NCBI GenBank assembly: GCA_013043295.1 | Contig: JABDOO010000019.1 | Location: 1-12,968 of the forward strand | DNA: 12,968 nucleotides | Direction of reading: 5' to 3' | Origin: Candidatus Nitrosopumilus sp. | GTDB taxonomy: Archaea; Thermoproteota; Nitrososphaeria; Nitrososphaerales; Nitrosopumilaceae | Part shown: piece after piece, positions 1 through 6,142 of the stretch | Numbering within the stretch: the first letter of the stretch is position 1 | How the letters are laid out: every line of letters begins with the position of its first letter | Notes under the pieces: generated by a model | Database searches by the model: none | Told to the model about the DNA's origin: nothing | What the model saw: only the letters and a program-made list of their open reading frames with translations | Made by a program: the position numbers and the translations under genes

Positions 1-325
1 GACCAACAACATCTTTTGCTGGAATATCTTTTTCGGTTCTGTACCATTGAAAAACTTGTACAGGACAAGCCTCAATGCAAGCACCATCTGCAACACAAGA
101 ATCCCAGTCAACTGCAACCATTGTACCGCTTACACCAAGAGGAACTTGTTCTTCGCCTCTTGCTGCATAAGCTGCAACAACATCTGCATCTGCTAACGTT
201 TCAACTTGTGAACCATCAGCGTTCGTGGTTTTACCTGGACCCCACATGATATGGAAATTTCCATCATCGAGGCTAATTTTTCCTAGTGGCTTTAGGCCTT
301 CAGGAAAATTTTCTGCTATTGGCAT
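1..325 (-). CDS. Dicluster ferredoxin, Sulfolobus-like (C-terminus outside window)
   Basis: Soluble low-potential electron carrier, by family probably serving 2-oxoacid oxidoreductases and other redox enzymes in the cytoplasm. Only 108 residues are visible. An N-terminal extension of about 70 residues leads into GTMVAVDWDSC and then the first cluster motif: C77-x5-C83-x3-C87-P, followed by VQVFQWY. This closely resembles the first cluster site of Sulfolobus zinc-containing 7Fe ferredoxin, where C-x5-C with an Asp binds [3Fe-4S]; here the Asp is D80. The second CxxCxxCxxxCP motif should lie beyond the left edge. The extension has only one histidine (H25), so the zinc site known from Sulfolobus, which uses three His, is doubtful. 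The start is ATG at 325; a TATA box at 347-356 sits 26 bp before it, so the mRNA is probably leaderless. The gene is divergent from aIF6. Confidence 0.88.
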   Translation of the reverse strand, partial: MPIAENFPEGLKPLGKISLDDGNFHIMWGPGKTTNADGSQVETLADADVVAAYAARGEEQVPLGVSGTMVAVDWDSCVADGACIEACPVQVFQWYRTEKDIPAKDVVG

Positions 326-346
326 AGTACAATTTTCTAAGAGTTA

Positions 347-356
347 TTATTTAAAG
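347..356 (-). promoter_or_regulatory. TATA box of the ferredoxin gene
   Basis: The minus strand reads CTTTAAATAA here, close to the archaeal TATA consensus. Its centre is about 26 bp before the ATG at 325, which puts the predicted transcription start at or next to the start codon. Confidence 0.65.
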
Positions 357-382
357 CTAGATAGCCGTGTAACGAACATTCT

Positions 383-392
383 AGTAAATATT
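383..392 (+). promoter_or_regulatory. Possible TATA box of the aIF6 gene
   Basis: AGTAAATATT is the best TATA-like element in the 129-bp divergent gap between the ferredoxin gene and aIF6. It would start transcription near position 413 and give a leader of about 40 nt, unlike the leaderless neighbours. That leader would contain a short AGGAA/TTCCT inverted repeat (402-406 with 415-419). No SD-like motif precedes the ATG at 455. Weak call. Confidence 0.3.
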
Positions 393-454
393 CGATCAAT
401 TAGGAAGGGACAATTTCCTTACGTTCATAACGATCAACAATCAATTCTCCCGAT

Positions 455-1120
455 ATGGATATTATCAAATATGATGTGTACAAAGGACCAAATCTTGGAG
501 TGTACATTACAGTAAATGATAGTATTGGATTAGTTCCAATGGGGTTTGCTCAAACCAAAGCTGACAGACTAGCAAAAATTCTAGATATAGAAATTCATCA
601 TACTGCAATTGCAAATACAAGATTAATTGGAGCATTATCTGTAATGAACAACAAAGGAATATTGTTACCAAATACTGCTTATCAAAATGAATACGAGTAT
701 CTCAAATCTGAAACGGATTTAGAAGTTGGAGTTTTGGATACTAAATTCAATGCACTTGGAAATGTAATCTGTGTAAATGATAAAGGAGCAGTTGTATCTC
801 CATGGCTATCAAAACAAGACTGTCAGGTAATCTCCGATGTTATGGGAGTTGAAGTAATTCAGAAAAAGATCTCAGGATTTAATCAGACAGGCGTTGTTCT
901 TGTGGCAAATAATTCTGGTGCGGCAATTCATCCAGAGGCAGACCAGGAAGATATGAAAACCATAGCAAATCTTCTAGGCGTGAAAATTGAGCAGAGCTCC
1001 ATCAACAATGGGATTCCCTATGTCTCTTCGGGCATATTGGTGAATAATCACTGTATGGTTGTAGGATCTTTGACTACTGGTCCTGAAATAATGATGCTTA
1101 CTAGGGCTTTTCTAAATTAA
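455..1120 (+). CDS. eif6: Translation initiation factor aIF6
   Basis: Archaeal homologue of eIF6. By family it binds the 50S subunit, acts in its maturation, and prevents premature joining with 30S. The 221-residue length is normal. The sequence shows the repeating strand-helix units expected of the five-fold pseudosymmetric 'pentein' fold. Each unit contains an N-x-x-G or N-D-x-G style turn followed by a hydrophobic strand: NDSIGLVPMGFAQTKADR, MNNKGILLPNTA, NDKGAVVSPWLS, NNSGAAIHPEA, NNHCMVVGSLTTGPE. The chosen start is ATG at 455; an in-frame TAA lies at 428-430 and no other ATG is upstream. The last 20 bp overlap the 3' end of hisS on the other strand. In many archaea this gene follows ribosomal protein genes L39e/L31e; here its upstream neighbour is a divergent ferredoxin gene, so it appears to have its own promoter. 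Confidence 0.93.
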   Translation: MDIIKYDVYKGPNLGVYITVNDSIGLVPMGFAQTKADRLAKILDIEIHHTAIANTRLIGALSVMNNKGILLPNTAYQNEYEYLKSETDLEVGVLDTKFNALGNVICVNDKGAVVSPWLSKQDCQVISDVMGVEVIQKKISGFNQTGVVLVANNSGAAIHPEADQEDMKTIANLLGVKIEQSSINNGIPYVSSGILVNNHCMVVGSLTTGPEIMMLTRAFLN

Positions 1121-2384
1121 GAACAGATTTTGGATCTTCAGTTAGTTTTTCTAATGAAATAGTTCCTTCAGTTCCATTTATCATATCTTTGAGAGTCACA
1201 TTACCATTTTCTAGCTCTTGTGGACCAACTATAATTGCAAAGTTTGCATTTTTTGCTATATCCATTTGTTTTTTCATGTTACGTCCTGCTAAATCAATAT
1301 CAGTAGGAATGTTGTTTAGTCTTAATAATGATGTAATAGAATGAGCGACTTTTTGCATTTCATCATTAATGTATAATACTGCAATTCTTTTTTGTGAATT
1401 TTCTGGAATTATTTTTTGTTCCTGCATTGTTAAAATTATTCGCTCAACTCCACCTGCAACTCCTGTTGCACCAATATCTTCTCTATTGAATGCTTTTGTT
1501 AGAGTATCGTATCTTCCTCCACCAGCTAATGCACCTAAGGTTGAATTTTTGTCAAAAACTTCAAAAACAATTCCTGAATAGTAATCCAAACCGCGTACAA
1601 TACCAAAATTAATTCTTACATTTGAAACACCTCGGTTCTCTAGTGAATCAATTAGTTCTTTTAGTTCATTCCATGATTCTAATTGCGTAGTATCAAATGA
1701 TTTTTCCACTTCATCAATAGAACCCTTGATCTGTGAGAATTCTAGAATTTTTTCTAGCTTTTCAGTTTCGTATCCCTTTTCTTGAAATTCAGATAGGATT
1801 TTTTCTTTTGGTTTTTTTGCAATTTTATCAACTGCTCGTAAAATATCTGCAACTAGATCTGAATCTTTTGAATCAAATATTTTATTTATATAAGACTCTA
1901 CAAGATTTCTGTGATTAATGTCAATGGTAATATCTTTGAGTAGTAATGAATCAAATAATCTAGAAGTGATTTCAATAATTTCAGATTCTGATTCTAGGCT
2001 TGCTTTACCATAAATTTCAATATCCCATTGGTGAAAATATCGATATCTTCCTTTTTGAGGTTCATCATATCGGAATACTCCTCCAAATGCAGAGATTTTT
2101 GCAGGAAGTTTCATTGATTTTTGAGATGCGGCAAATCTAGTTAGTCCCATTGTAAAATCAAAACGTAATGCAACTTCTCTATCTCCTTTATCTTTAAAAT
2201 AATAAATCTCATCACGAATTCCTGGACCTGATTTAGTCTCTAGTGTTGATAATAATTCAATGGGAGATGGATCCATGAATGAAAATCCGTATAAATTTGA
2301 TATTTTCTTGAAATGATTCCTAATGTGTTCTATCTTTGCATTTTCTTCTCCTTCGAAGTCTTTCATTCCACGCGGTAGTTCCAA
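1101..2384 (-). CDS. hisS: Histidine--tRNA ligase (HisRS)
   Basis: Class II aminoacyl-tRNA synthetase that charges tRNA-His in the cytoplasm. The 427 residues are normal for the family. Visible motifs: N-terminal LPRGMKDF (3-10); motif 2 region FRYDEPQKGRYRYFHQWDIE (104-123); histidine-specific RGLDYYSGIVFE (264-275); GGGRYD (288-293); motif 3 with GVAGGVERI (308-316); and a C-terminal anticodon-binding domain from about residue 333. The start is the TTG at 2384, because it keeps the conserved LPRG segment. The next Met (residue 7) would cut into that segment, and upstream the frame closes at a TGA (2397-2399) with no ATG. A weak TATA-like stretch lies near 2411-2425 on the minus strand, consistent with a leaderless start. 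The last 20 bp run into the convergent aIF6 gene, so the two transcripts must overlap at their 3' ends. Confidence 0.95.
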   Translation of the reverse strand: MELPRGMKDFEGEENAKIEHIRNHFKKISNLYGFSFMDPSPIELLSTLETKSGPGIRDEIYYFKDKGDREVALRFDFTMGLTRFAASQKSMKLPAKISAFGGVFRYDEPQKGRYRYFHQWDIEIYGKASLESESEIIEITSRLFDSLLLKDITIDINHRNLVESYINKIFDSKDSDLVADILRAVDKIAKKPKEKILSEFQEKGYETEKLEKILEFSQIKGSIDEVEKSFDTTQLESWNELKELIDSLENRGVSNVRINFGIVRGLDYYSGIVFEVFDKNSTLGALAGGGRYDTLTKAFNREDIGATGVAGGVERIILTMQEQKIIPENSQKRIAVLYINDEMQKVAHSITSLLRLNNIPTDIDLAGRNMKKQMDIAKNANFAIIVGPQELENGNVTLKDMINGTEGTISLEKLTEDPKSVLNLEKP

Positions 2385-2457
2385 GATAATTAGTTCTCAA
2401 TAGATTGTGATTTAGATATTTCTGTGGTGACTGGAAATAATTGGTGTAATGGTTAGA

Positions 2458-2871
2458 TTATTTTCTTTTTGGAGAAAATGCTTCTAGCCAATAATGCATT
2501 ATTTTTCGATTTAAATCCACAAAAGATTCTGCATTATCATTCCATGTCTTTGCTGAATTTTTTAAAGTTTCAATATTTGAGATTGTGAGTTTATTACATA
2601 TTGAACGAAATTTGAGTCCCTCTTCACTCATATTTTGCAGAATATCTTTTGCTGATTTTGGGAAAGTATAGTTATATCCGCAAGTGTTCATGAATTCTTT
2701 GTACATAGAGGTATTTGCAGTTACAGCATTTTTCCATGTCTTGTAAAATTCATTTTGTAAATCAAATAGTGTTTGTTGTATATGTGGTACTGAATGCTCT
2801 AATTCTAAGAAATATTTGTTATTTACTTGATCCAACACATCAAAATTTTTAGAATTATTATTTTGAGACAC
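2458..2871 (-). CDS. Small helical protein of unknown function
   Basis: A 137-residue soluble protein with no signal peptide, no TM segment and no catalytic motif I recognise. The sequence predicts mostly alpha-helix. It begins with an Asn/Ser-rich tail (1-10), then long amphipathic stretches such as HIQQTLFDLQNEFYKTWKNA (30-49), and ends in a basic PKRK. Aromatic residues spaced in helices (F42, Y43, W46, W110, W128) and the size recall phasins, the small amphipathic proteins that coat polyhydroxyalkanoate granules. That is only an impression and no PHA gene is in view. It has two cysteines, C64 and C92. The start is GTG at 2871, supported by a TATA box about 27 bp upstream. It lies 59 bp downstream of the HD gene on the same strand but with its own promoter. 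Confidence 0.7.
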   Translation of the reverse strand: MSQNNNSKNFDVLDQVNNKYFLELEHSVPHIQQTLFDLQNEFYKTWKNAVTANTSMYKEFMNTCGYNYTFPKSAKDILQNMSEEGLKFRSICNKLTISNIETLKNSAKTWNDNAESFVDLNRKIMHYWLEAFSPKRK

Positions 2872-2892
2872 TATTTTTCTAAAAAATTAATA

Positions 2893-2903
2893 GATTTAAA
2901 ATT
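2893..2903 (-). promoter_or_regulatory. TATA box of the 2458-2871 gene
   Basis: The minus strand reads AATTTTAAATC, centred about 27 bp before the GTG start at 2871. This spacing supports the GTG as a leaderless start and shows that the gene need not depend on read-through from the upstream HD gene. Confidence 0.55.
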
Positions 2904-2930
2904 ATTGAAAGGTTTTGAGGCTAGATTTTT

Positions 2931-3518
2931 TCATTTAATGGATACTGGCCTCTGACCATAATTTTTGAAAATTGTATTTGTACTATCAATTAATGATTGT
3001 GTGTTAGGATAGTGAGTATTATCCAGTAGATCATTTTTGATCAGATTTAGATAGTGTCGTTTTTGTCTTACTATCCGAAGTTTTTTTGATTTTGATGCAT
3101 CATAGTTTTTCAGATCACTTAGATTGGCAGAAATATCGCATAGTTTGATTAGTTTTGCACTGAATGATGATCCTTTGAGTTGAATGGTATATGCCTGCTC
3201 TCTTTTTTTCCTAGACAGAGACATGTCTTTGGTTAAGTATGATACAAGTACTGCAATTTCACTTTCAAACTGCTCATACAAATCATCAAAAGTTGTGTCA
3301 GTATTCTCAATTGTATCATGAAGCCATCCAGCACAGAGAATGATTGGATCTATGACACCCAAACTTTTCAATCTATTTACTACATCCTCTAGATGTTTAG
3401 AGTAAGGAGTGATGCCATCAGATCTGAAAGATCCTGCATGCTTGTTCTTGGCAAATAGTTCAGCACTTTTTATCAGATCCAAAAGAGTATTCCATTTTAT
3501 TGTAGAGTTTTTCTTCAA
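2931..3518 (-). CDS. Stand-alone SpoT/MESH1-like HD-domain phosphohydrolase
   Basis: A 195-residue protein made almost entirely of an HD domain of the RelA/SpoT hydrolase type; no synthetase or TGS domain is present. The family signature is in order: KHAGSFRSDGITPYSKHLED (26-45, matching AHxGQ-R-xG-PYxxH), with metal ligand H42; then WLHDTIENT (65-73) with H67-D68; EIAVLVSYLTKD (87-98); and KLCDISANLSDL (125-136) with D128. These are the four expected metal ligands. Relatives remove the 3' pyrophosphate of (p)ppGpp, or act as small alarmone hydrolases of the MESH1 type. The usual catalytic E-D pair (HDxxEDT) reads E71-N72 here, so activity or substrate may differ. The start is TTG at 3518; no internal Met appears before residue 99 and an in-frame stop lies at 3534-3536. 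Divergent from the aldo/keto reductase with a 45-bp gap. Confidence 0.82.
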   Translation of the reverse strand: MKKNSTIKWNTLLDLIKSAELFAKNKHAGSFRSDGITPYSKHLEDVVNRLKSLGVIDPIILCAGWLHDTIENTDTTFDDLYEQFESEIAVLVSYLTKDMSLSRKKREQAYTIQLKGSSFSAKLIKLCDISANLSDLKNYDASKSKKLRIVRQKRHYLNLIKNDLLDNTHYPNTQSLIDSTNTIFKNYGQRPVSIK

Positions 3519-3563
3519 TATTATCCAAGTAAACTATTTTTTGAAAGAAAATTACAAAGTATT
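3519..3563. promoter_or_regulatory. Divergent intergenic region, HD hydrolase / aldo-keto reductase
   Basis: These 45 bp must hold both promoters, since the two genes diverge from here. An A/T-rich core (AACTATTTTTTG, about 3532-3543) is placed near -27 for the plus-strand gene, and its complement lies near -25 for the minus-strand gene. Neither is a good TATA match. With so little space the two promoters probably overlap physically. Confidence 0.4.
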
Positions 3564-4550
3564 ATGCCAATAGAGAAAACTATTCTTGCCGAAAACCTAG
3601 AGATTTGTAGGATTCTTAATGGGATGTGGCAAGTAGCTGGAGGTCACGGTCAGATAGAAATTGATTCTGCAATATCAGATATGCAAAAATATCAAGATGC
3701 AGGATTTACCACATGGGATTTGGCAGACATTTATGGACCTGCAGAATCACTAATAGGGAAATTTAGAAGAACAGTTGGTAATACAGAATTTCAGGCATTA
3801 ACCAAATTTGTACCAAATCCTGGTCCAATGAGCAATAGTATTGTGACATACTATATTGAACAGTCATTAGAAAAAACGAATACAGAGTGTATTGATTTAC
3901 TCCAGTTTCATTGGTGGGATTACAATGATTCAAGATATCTTGATGCACTAGATGTTCTATCAAAGCTACAAAATGAAAATAAAATCAAGCATATTGGCCT
4001 TACAAACTTTGATACAGAACGAGTCAAAGTTATCAAAGAAAAGGGACACAGTATAGTATCAAATCAAGTTCAATATTCAATTTTAGATCAGAGACCTAAT
4101 AAAATAATGACTCCATTTTTTGCAAAACATGGAATTAAGATTCTAGCGTATGGAACTCTACTTGGAGGTTTCTTTTCAGAAAAATATCTAGGAGTTGATG
4201 AACCAAGCAGATCTGATTTGACCACATCAAGCCTACAAAAATACAAAAATATGATTGATGCGTGGGGCGGATGGCAGTTATTCCAAGAGTTACTCTTAGT
4301 CTTAAATGAGATTGCAACAAAACACAAATGCAGTATAGCAAATGTTGCAACATCTTTTGTGTTGAACAAACCCCAAGTTGCAGGAGTAATAATTGGTGCA
4401 AGACTAGGTTTAGTAAATCACAGAGAAGACAATGCTAAAGCATTTGATGTAAAATTAGATGACTTTGATTTGTCATCTATTAATAAAATTACATCAAAGT
4501 CAGATGATTTGTTTGATATCATTGGAGATTGTGGTGGAGAATATAGATAA
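3564..4550 (+). CDS. Aldo/keto reductase family protein
   Basis: A 328-residue TIM-barrel oxidoreductase, probably NAD(P)H-dependent and cytoplasmic, reducing an aldehyde or ketone; the substrate cannot be read from the sequence. The catalytic tetrad of the family is visible: D52 and Y57 in TWDLADIYGPAE (50-61), K81 in ALTKFVP, and H116 in DLLQFHWWDY. Further family marks are KIKHIGLTNFD, the strand IVSNQVQYSILDQRP, ILAYGTLLGGFFSEKY, and a C-terminal cofactor-binding stretch around VAGVIIGARLGLVNHREDN. The WW after the catalytic His and the C-terminal DIIGDCGGEYR are unusual details. The start is ATG at 3564. It is divergently transcribed from the HD hydrolase and 47 bp before the next gene, which has its own TATA box. 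Confidence 0.9.
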   Translation: MPIEKTILAENLEICRILNGMWQVAGGHGQIEIDSAISDMQKYQDAGFTTWDLADIYGPAESLIGKFRRTVGNTEFQALTKFVPNPGPMSNSIVTYYIEQSLEKTNTECIDLLQFHWWDYNDSRYLDALDVLSKLQNENKIKHIGLTNFDTERVKVIKEKGHSIVSNQVQYSILDQRPNKIMTPFFAKHGIKILAYGTLLGGFFSEKYLGVDEPSRSDLTTSSLQKYKNMIDAWGGWQLFQELLLVLNEIATKHKCSIANVATSFVLNKPQVAGVIIGARLGLVNHREDNAKAFDVKLDDFDLSSINKITSKSDDLFDIIGDCGGEYR

Positions 4551-4565
4551 ATTAACAGACATGGA

Positions 4566-4575
4566 AATTTATACA
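4566..4575 (+). promoter_or_regulatory. TATA box of the 4598-5329 gene
   Basis: AATTTATACA is centred 27 bp before the TTG at 4598. This is the main reason for choosing TTG 4598 over the in-frame ATG that begins residue 19. Confidence 0.6.
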
Positions 4576-4597
4576 ATCAAATGCCAAAGTATGTTAC

Positions 4598-5329
4598 TTG
4601 ACTGAGAAGGTTTTACCAAAAGAAGATTCTGATTTTAGTCTTCCAGGAAGAATGGATGAGAGCAATACAGCATATTTTGGTTCGAGAATAGAATCTGAAA
4701 TAGAATCAAAATCCAAAGGTAGATCACTTGCCATTTTTGGAATAGCCTTTGTACTAGTTGCTGCAGGAGTTTTTACGTATTATTTTGTAAATCAAGCAGA
4801 AATTGACTCACAAATTTTGGATAATACAAGCTTCAAGACTCTAGAAGAGAAAATGGCAAAGCACTATGGAGTAGGACAGTTTGGAAGTGAGCATGCACAT
4901 GCTGCATTGGCAGTATTTGTAGATGGAGACAAAGTTGATTTTTCACATCCACGATTTCAGATTCAAAGCAAATACATTCATTTTGAAAATGATAATCCAT
5001 ATTTGATACACAAACATGCAACTGATGTTCCGCTGGATATGCTTTTTTCATCAATTGGATTAGAGATTACAGCAGAATGTATTATTTTTAATTATACTGT
5101 AGATGCAACCAAATACTGCTCTGATTCTGAAAATTCCATGGTGTTTTTAGTAAACGGGAAATCTGTATCAGAAATCAATCTATATGAAATAAGACATAAT
5201 GATAGAATATTAATTTCAATTGGTGAATCAAAATTAGTTGCAGAACAATTGGAATATTTAGAAAAACTGGAAATTTACGACATTCCACAAAGAAACAAAT
5301 TAGTCCCTGGAAAAGATTTCTTAGTTTGA
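4598..5329 (+). CDS. Single-pass membrane protein with His-rich extracytoplasmic domain
   Basis: 243 residues. An N-terminal cytoplasmic tail of about 42 residues is followed by one TM helix (SLAIFGIAFVLVAAGVFTYY, 43-62), and then a domain of about 180 residues predicted outside the cell. That domain has two closely spaced histidine clusters: EHAHAALAVFVDGDKVDFSH (98-117) and YIHFENDNPYLIHKHATDV (126-144). Together with H89 this gives H89, H99, H101, H117, H128, H138 and H140, a pattern that would suit a metal site. The later part (YCSD, FLVNGKSVSEINLYEIRHNDRILISIG) resembles a small beta-grasp-like fold ending in DRILISIG. C161 and C174 could form a disulfide. I recall similar thaumarchaeal proteins annotated loosely as disulfide isomerases, but no CxxC active site is present. 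Function unknown. The start is TTG at 4598, supported by the TATA box spacing. Confidence 0.75.
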   Translation: MTEKVLPKEDSDFSLPGRMDESNTAYFGSRIESEIESKSKGRSLAIFGIAFVLVAAGVFTYYFVNQAEIDSQILDNTSFKTLEEKMAKHYGVGQFGSEHAHAALAVFVDGDKVDFSHPRFQIQSKYIHFENDNPYLIHKHATDVPLDMLFSSIGLEITAECIIFNYTVDATKYCSDSENSMVFLVNGKSVSEINLYEIRHNDRILISIGESKLVAEQLEYLEKLEIYDIPQRNKLVPGKDFLV

Positions 5330-5344
5330 GTTTATCTAAAGTTT

Positions 5345-5370
5345 CAATGTATAGTGATACTTTTAGATTA
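5345..5370 (+). promoter_or_regulatory. Promoter with upstream box, copy 1 (for the 5391 gene)
   Basis: Contains CAATGTATAGTGATAC followed directly by the TATA-like TTTTAGATTA, whose centre lies about 26 bp before the ATG at 5391. The same 26-bp arrangement recurs at 5835-5860 with 21 of 26 identical bases, so the part before the TATA box is more than a generic A/T-rich promoter. Confidence 0.5.
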
Positions 5371-5390
5371 TGAATTAATTTAAAAATAAA

Positions 5391-5609
5391 ATGTCAGATT
5401 GCGCACATACATGGAGAAAAAAACTTCGCCTTCAAGAATTAATGATTGTTGCAAAACGAGAGATTGATTCAGGTGAGGAGATTGAACTAGTTTATGAAAT
5501 GTTAGAAGATGAAATGGAAGCACGCTGGCGATTTGTGGGAAGTACAAAAAGACAGTATTTAGAAGATATTAAGAAAATTTTAGCAAATGAGTATGTTTTG
5601 ACTGTATGA
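5391..5609 (+). CDS. Small charged helical protein, unknown function
   Basis: 72 residues, soluble, predicted almost all alpha-helix and highly charged, with acidic stretches EIDSGEEIELVYEMLEDEME (24-43) between basic ends. One cysteine (C4) and one histidine (H6) are near the N-terminus. No signal peptide, TM helix or known motif. The size and charge pattern would suit a small regulator or adaptor, but nothing in the sequence proves it. ATG start at 5391. It is the first of a run of small plus-strand genes, and its promoter is closely related to that of the zinc-ribbon gene at 5879. Confidence 0.65.
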   Translation: MSDCAHTWRKKLRLQELMIVAKREIDSGEEIELVYEMLEDEMEARWRFVGSTKRQYLEDIKKILANEYVLTV

Positions 5610-5615
5610 AAGAGA

Positions 5616-5625
5616 CTTTTATCAT
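5616..5625 (+). promoter_or_regulatory. TATA box of the 5645 gene
   Basis: CTTTTATCAT is centred about 25 bp before the ATG at 5645, immediately after the stop of the preceding gene, so this small gene can be transcribed on its own. Confidence 0.45.
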
Positions 5626-5644
5626 ATGAAACGGCATAGAATGT

Positions 5645-5830
5645 ATGGTACTAGCGTACATTGGGGTTGCAATTGGTGTTTTGCTGGTGATAATTTTGAT
5701 TATAAAAATATCAAAAACTAGTCCACGTGAGGTTGCAGGAATTGACACGTATTGTAAAAAGTGTGGTCTTGAAACTCGAGGAATGAATTGTCCGAAATGT
5801 GAAAAAAACTCCAAATCATTTGGAGTGTAG
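5645..5830 (+). CDS. Membrane-anchored zinc-ribbon microprotein
   Basis: 61 residues in two parts. Residues 3-22 (LAYIGVAIGVLLVIILIIKI) form one TM helix at the N-terminus. Residues 36-52 (YCKKCGLETRGMNCPKC) hold two CxxC knuckles, C37/C40 and C49/C52, spaced as in a rubredoxin-like zinc ribbon. The flanking segment KISKTSPREV is basic, so by the positive-inside rule the ribbon most likely faces the cytoplasm. Such proteins usually serve as small membrane-tethered adaptors or parts of larger complexes; nothing specific can be read here. The start is ATG at 5645, with an in-frame stop at 5627-5629. The next gene also encodes a four-cysteine protein. Confidence 0.7.
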   Translation: MVLAYIGVAIGVLLVIILIIKISKTSPREVAGIDTYCKKCGLETRGMNCPKCEKNSKSFGV

Positions 5831-5834
5831 TTCA

Positions 5835-5860
5835 CAATGTGTAGTGATGTTTTTAGGTAA
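5835..5860 (+). promoter_or_regulatory. Promoter with upstream box, copy 2 (for the 5879 gene)
   Basis: CAATGTGTAGTGATGT runs into TTTTAGGTAA, the TATA-like part, centred about 24 bp before the ATG at 5879. It matches 5345-5370 at 21 of 26 positions with no gap. The intervening gene (5645) has a plain TATA box without this upstream part. Confidence 0.5.
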
Positions 5861-5878
5861 TAATTTCAAACTTTTTTC

Positions 5879-6040
5879 ATGTCAGAATTAATTACAGAAT
5901 ATTTTACATGTAAGATTTGTATGGCAAACCACCCCATATCAAGTGAAGAGATGAAAGATAAACCAACTGTTTGTAATAGTTGTTGGTTAAAGATGAACAC
6001 TTGGGAAAAATATGAAGATCCTGATTTACTCCAAGTTTAA
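5879..6040 (+). CDS. Zinc-finger microprotein (53 aa)
   Basis: An ORF of 53 codons starting with MSELITEYFTCKICMANHP and ending in DPDLLQV. It holds two CxxC pairs, C11-K-I-C14 and C32-N-S-C35, separated by 17 residues with no stop, which is the usual layout of a treble-clef or zinc-ribbon knuckle pair. A histidine (H18) and a tryptophan after the second pair (CNSCWLKMNTW) complete a compact domain. It has no TM helix or signal, so it is likely cytoplasmic; nucleic-acid or protein binding is plausible but not shown. The start is ATG at 5879, positioned about 24 bp after a TATA-like element shared with the gene at 5391. Not recognised as a named family. Confidence 0.65.
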   Translation: MSELITEYFTCKICMANHPISSEEMKDKPTVCNSCWLKMNTWEKYEDPDLLQV

Positions 6041-6097
6041 AGAAATTTTCAATTTTTAACCAATTTGGAAACCAATTATGAGAGTGATTTCCACGAT

Positions 6098-6105
6098 TTT
6101 TATAG
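6098..6105 (+). promoter_or_regulatory. Possible TATA box and leader of the 6143 gene
   Basis: TTTTATAG at 6098-6105 would start transcription near 6127 and give a leader of about 15 nt. That leader contains GATGAG (6132-6137), a possible weak ribosome-binding site 5 nt before the ATG at 6143. If real, this gene differs from its leaderless neighbours. Confidence 0.35.
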
Positions 6106-6142
6106 CAATTCAGGAAAATTATTCATTAAAAGATGAGATTAG

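Noticed and set aside
16..249. Plus-strand open frame, Gln/His/Leu-rich
   Set aside because: It lies opposite the ferredoxin gene; the odd composition is that of an antisense frame, and the ferredoxin cluster motif is on the other strand.
225..515. Plus-strand open frame across the ferredoxin/aIF6 divergent gap
   Set aside because: It runs through the ferredoxin start, the promoter region and into aIF6 in another frame, with no family features.
4088..4401. Two minus-strand frames inside the aldo/keto reductase
   Set aside because: Antisense shadows; the plus-strand frame has a complete catalytic tetrad.
5569..5835. Minus-strand 88-codon frame
   Set aside because: It lies opposite the zinc-ribbon gene at 5645, which has paired CxxC motifs and a promoter.
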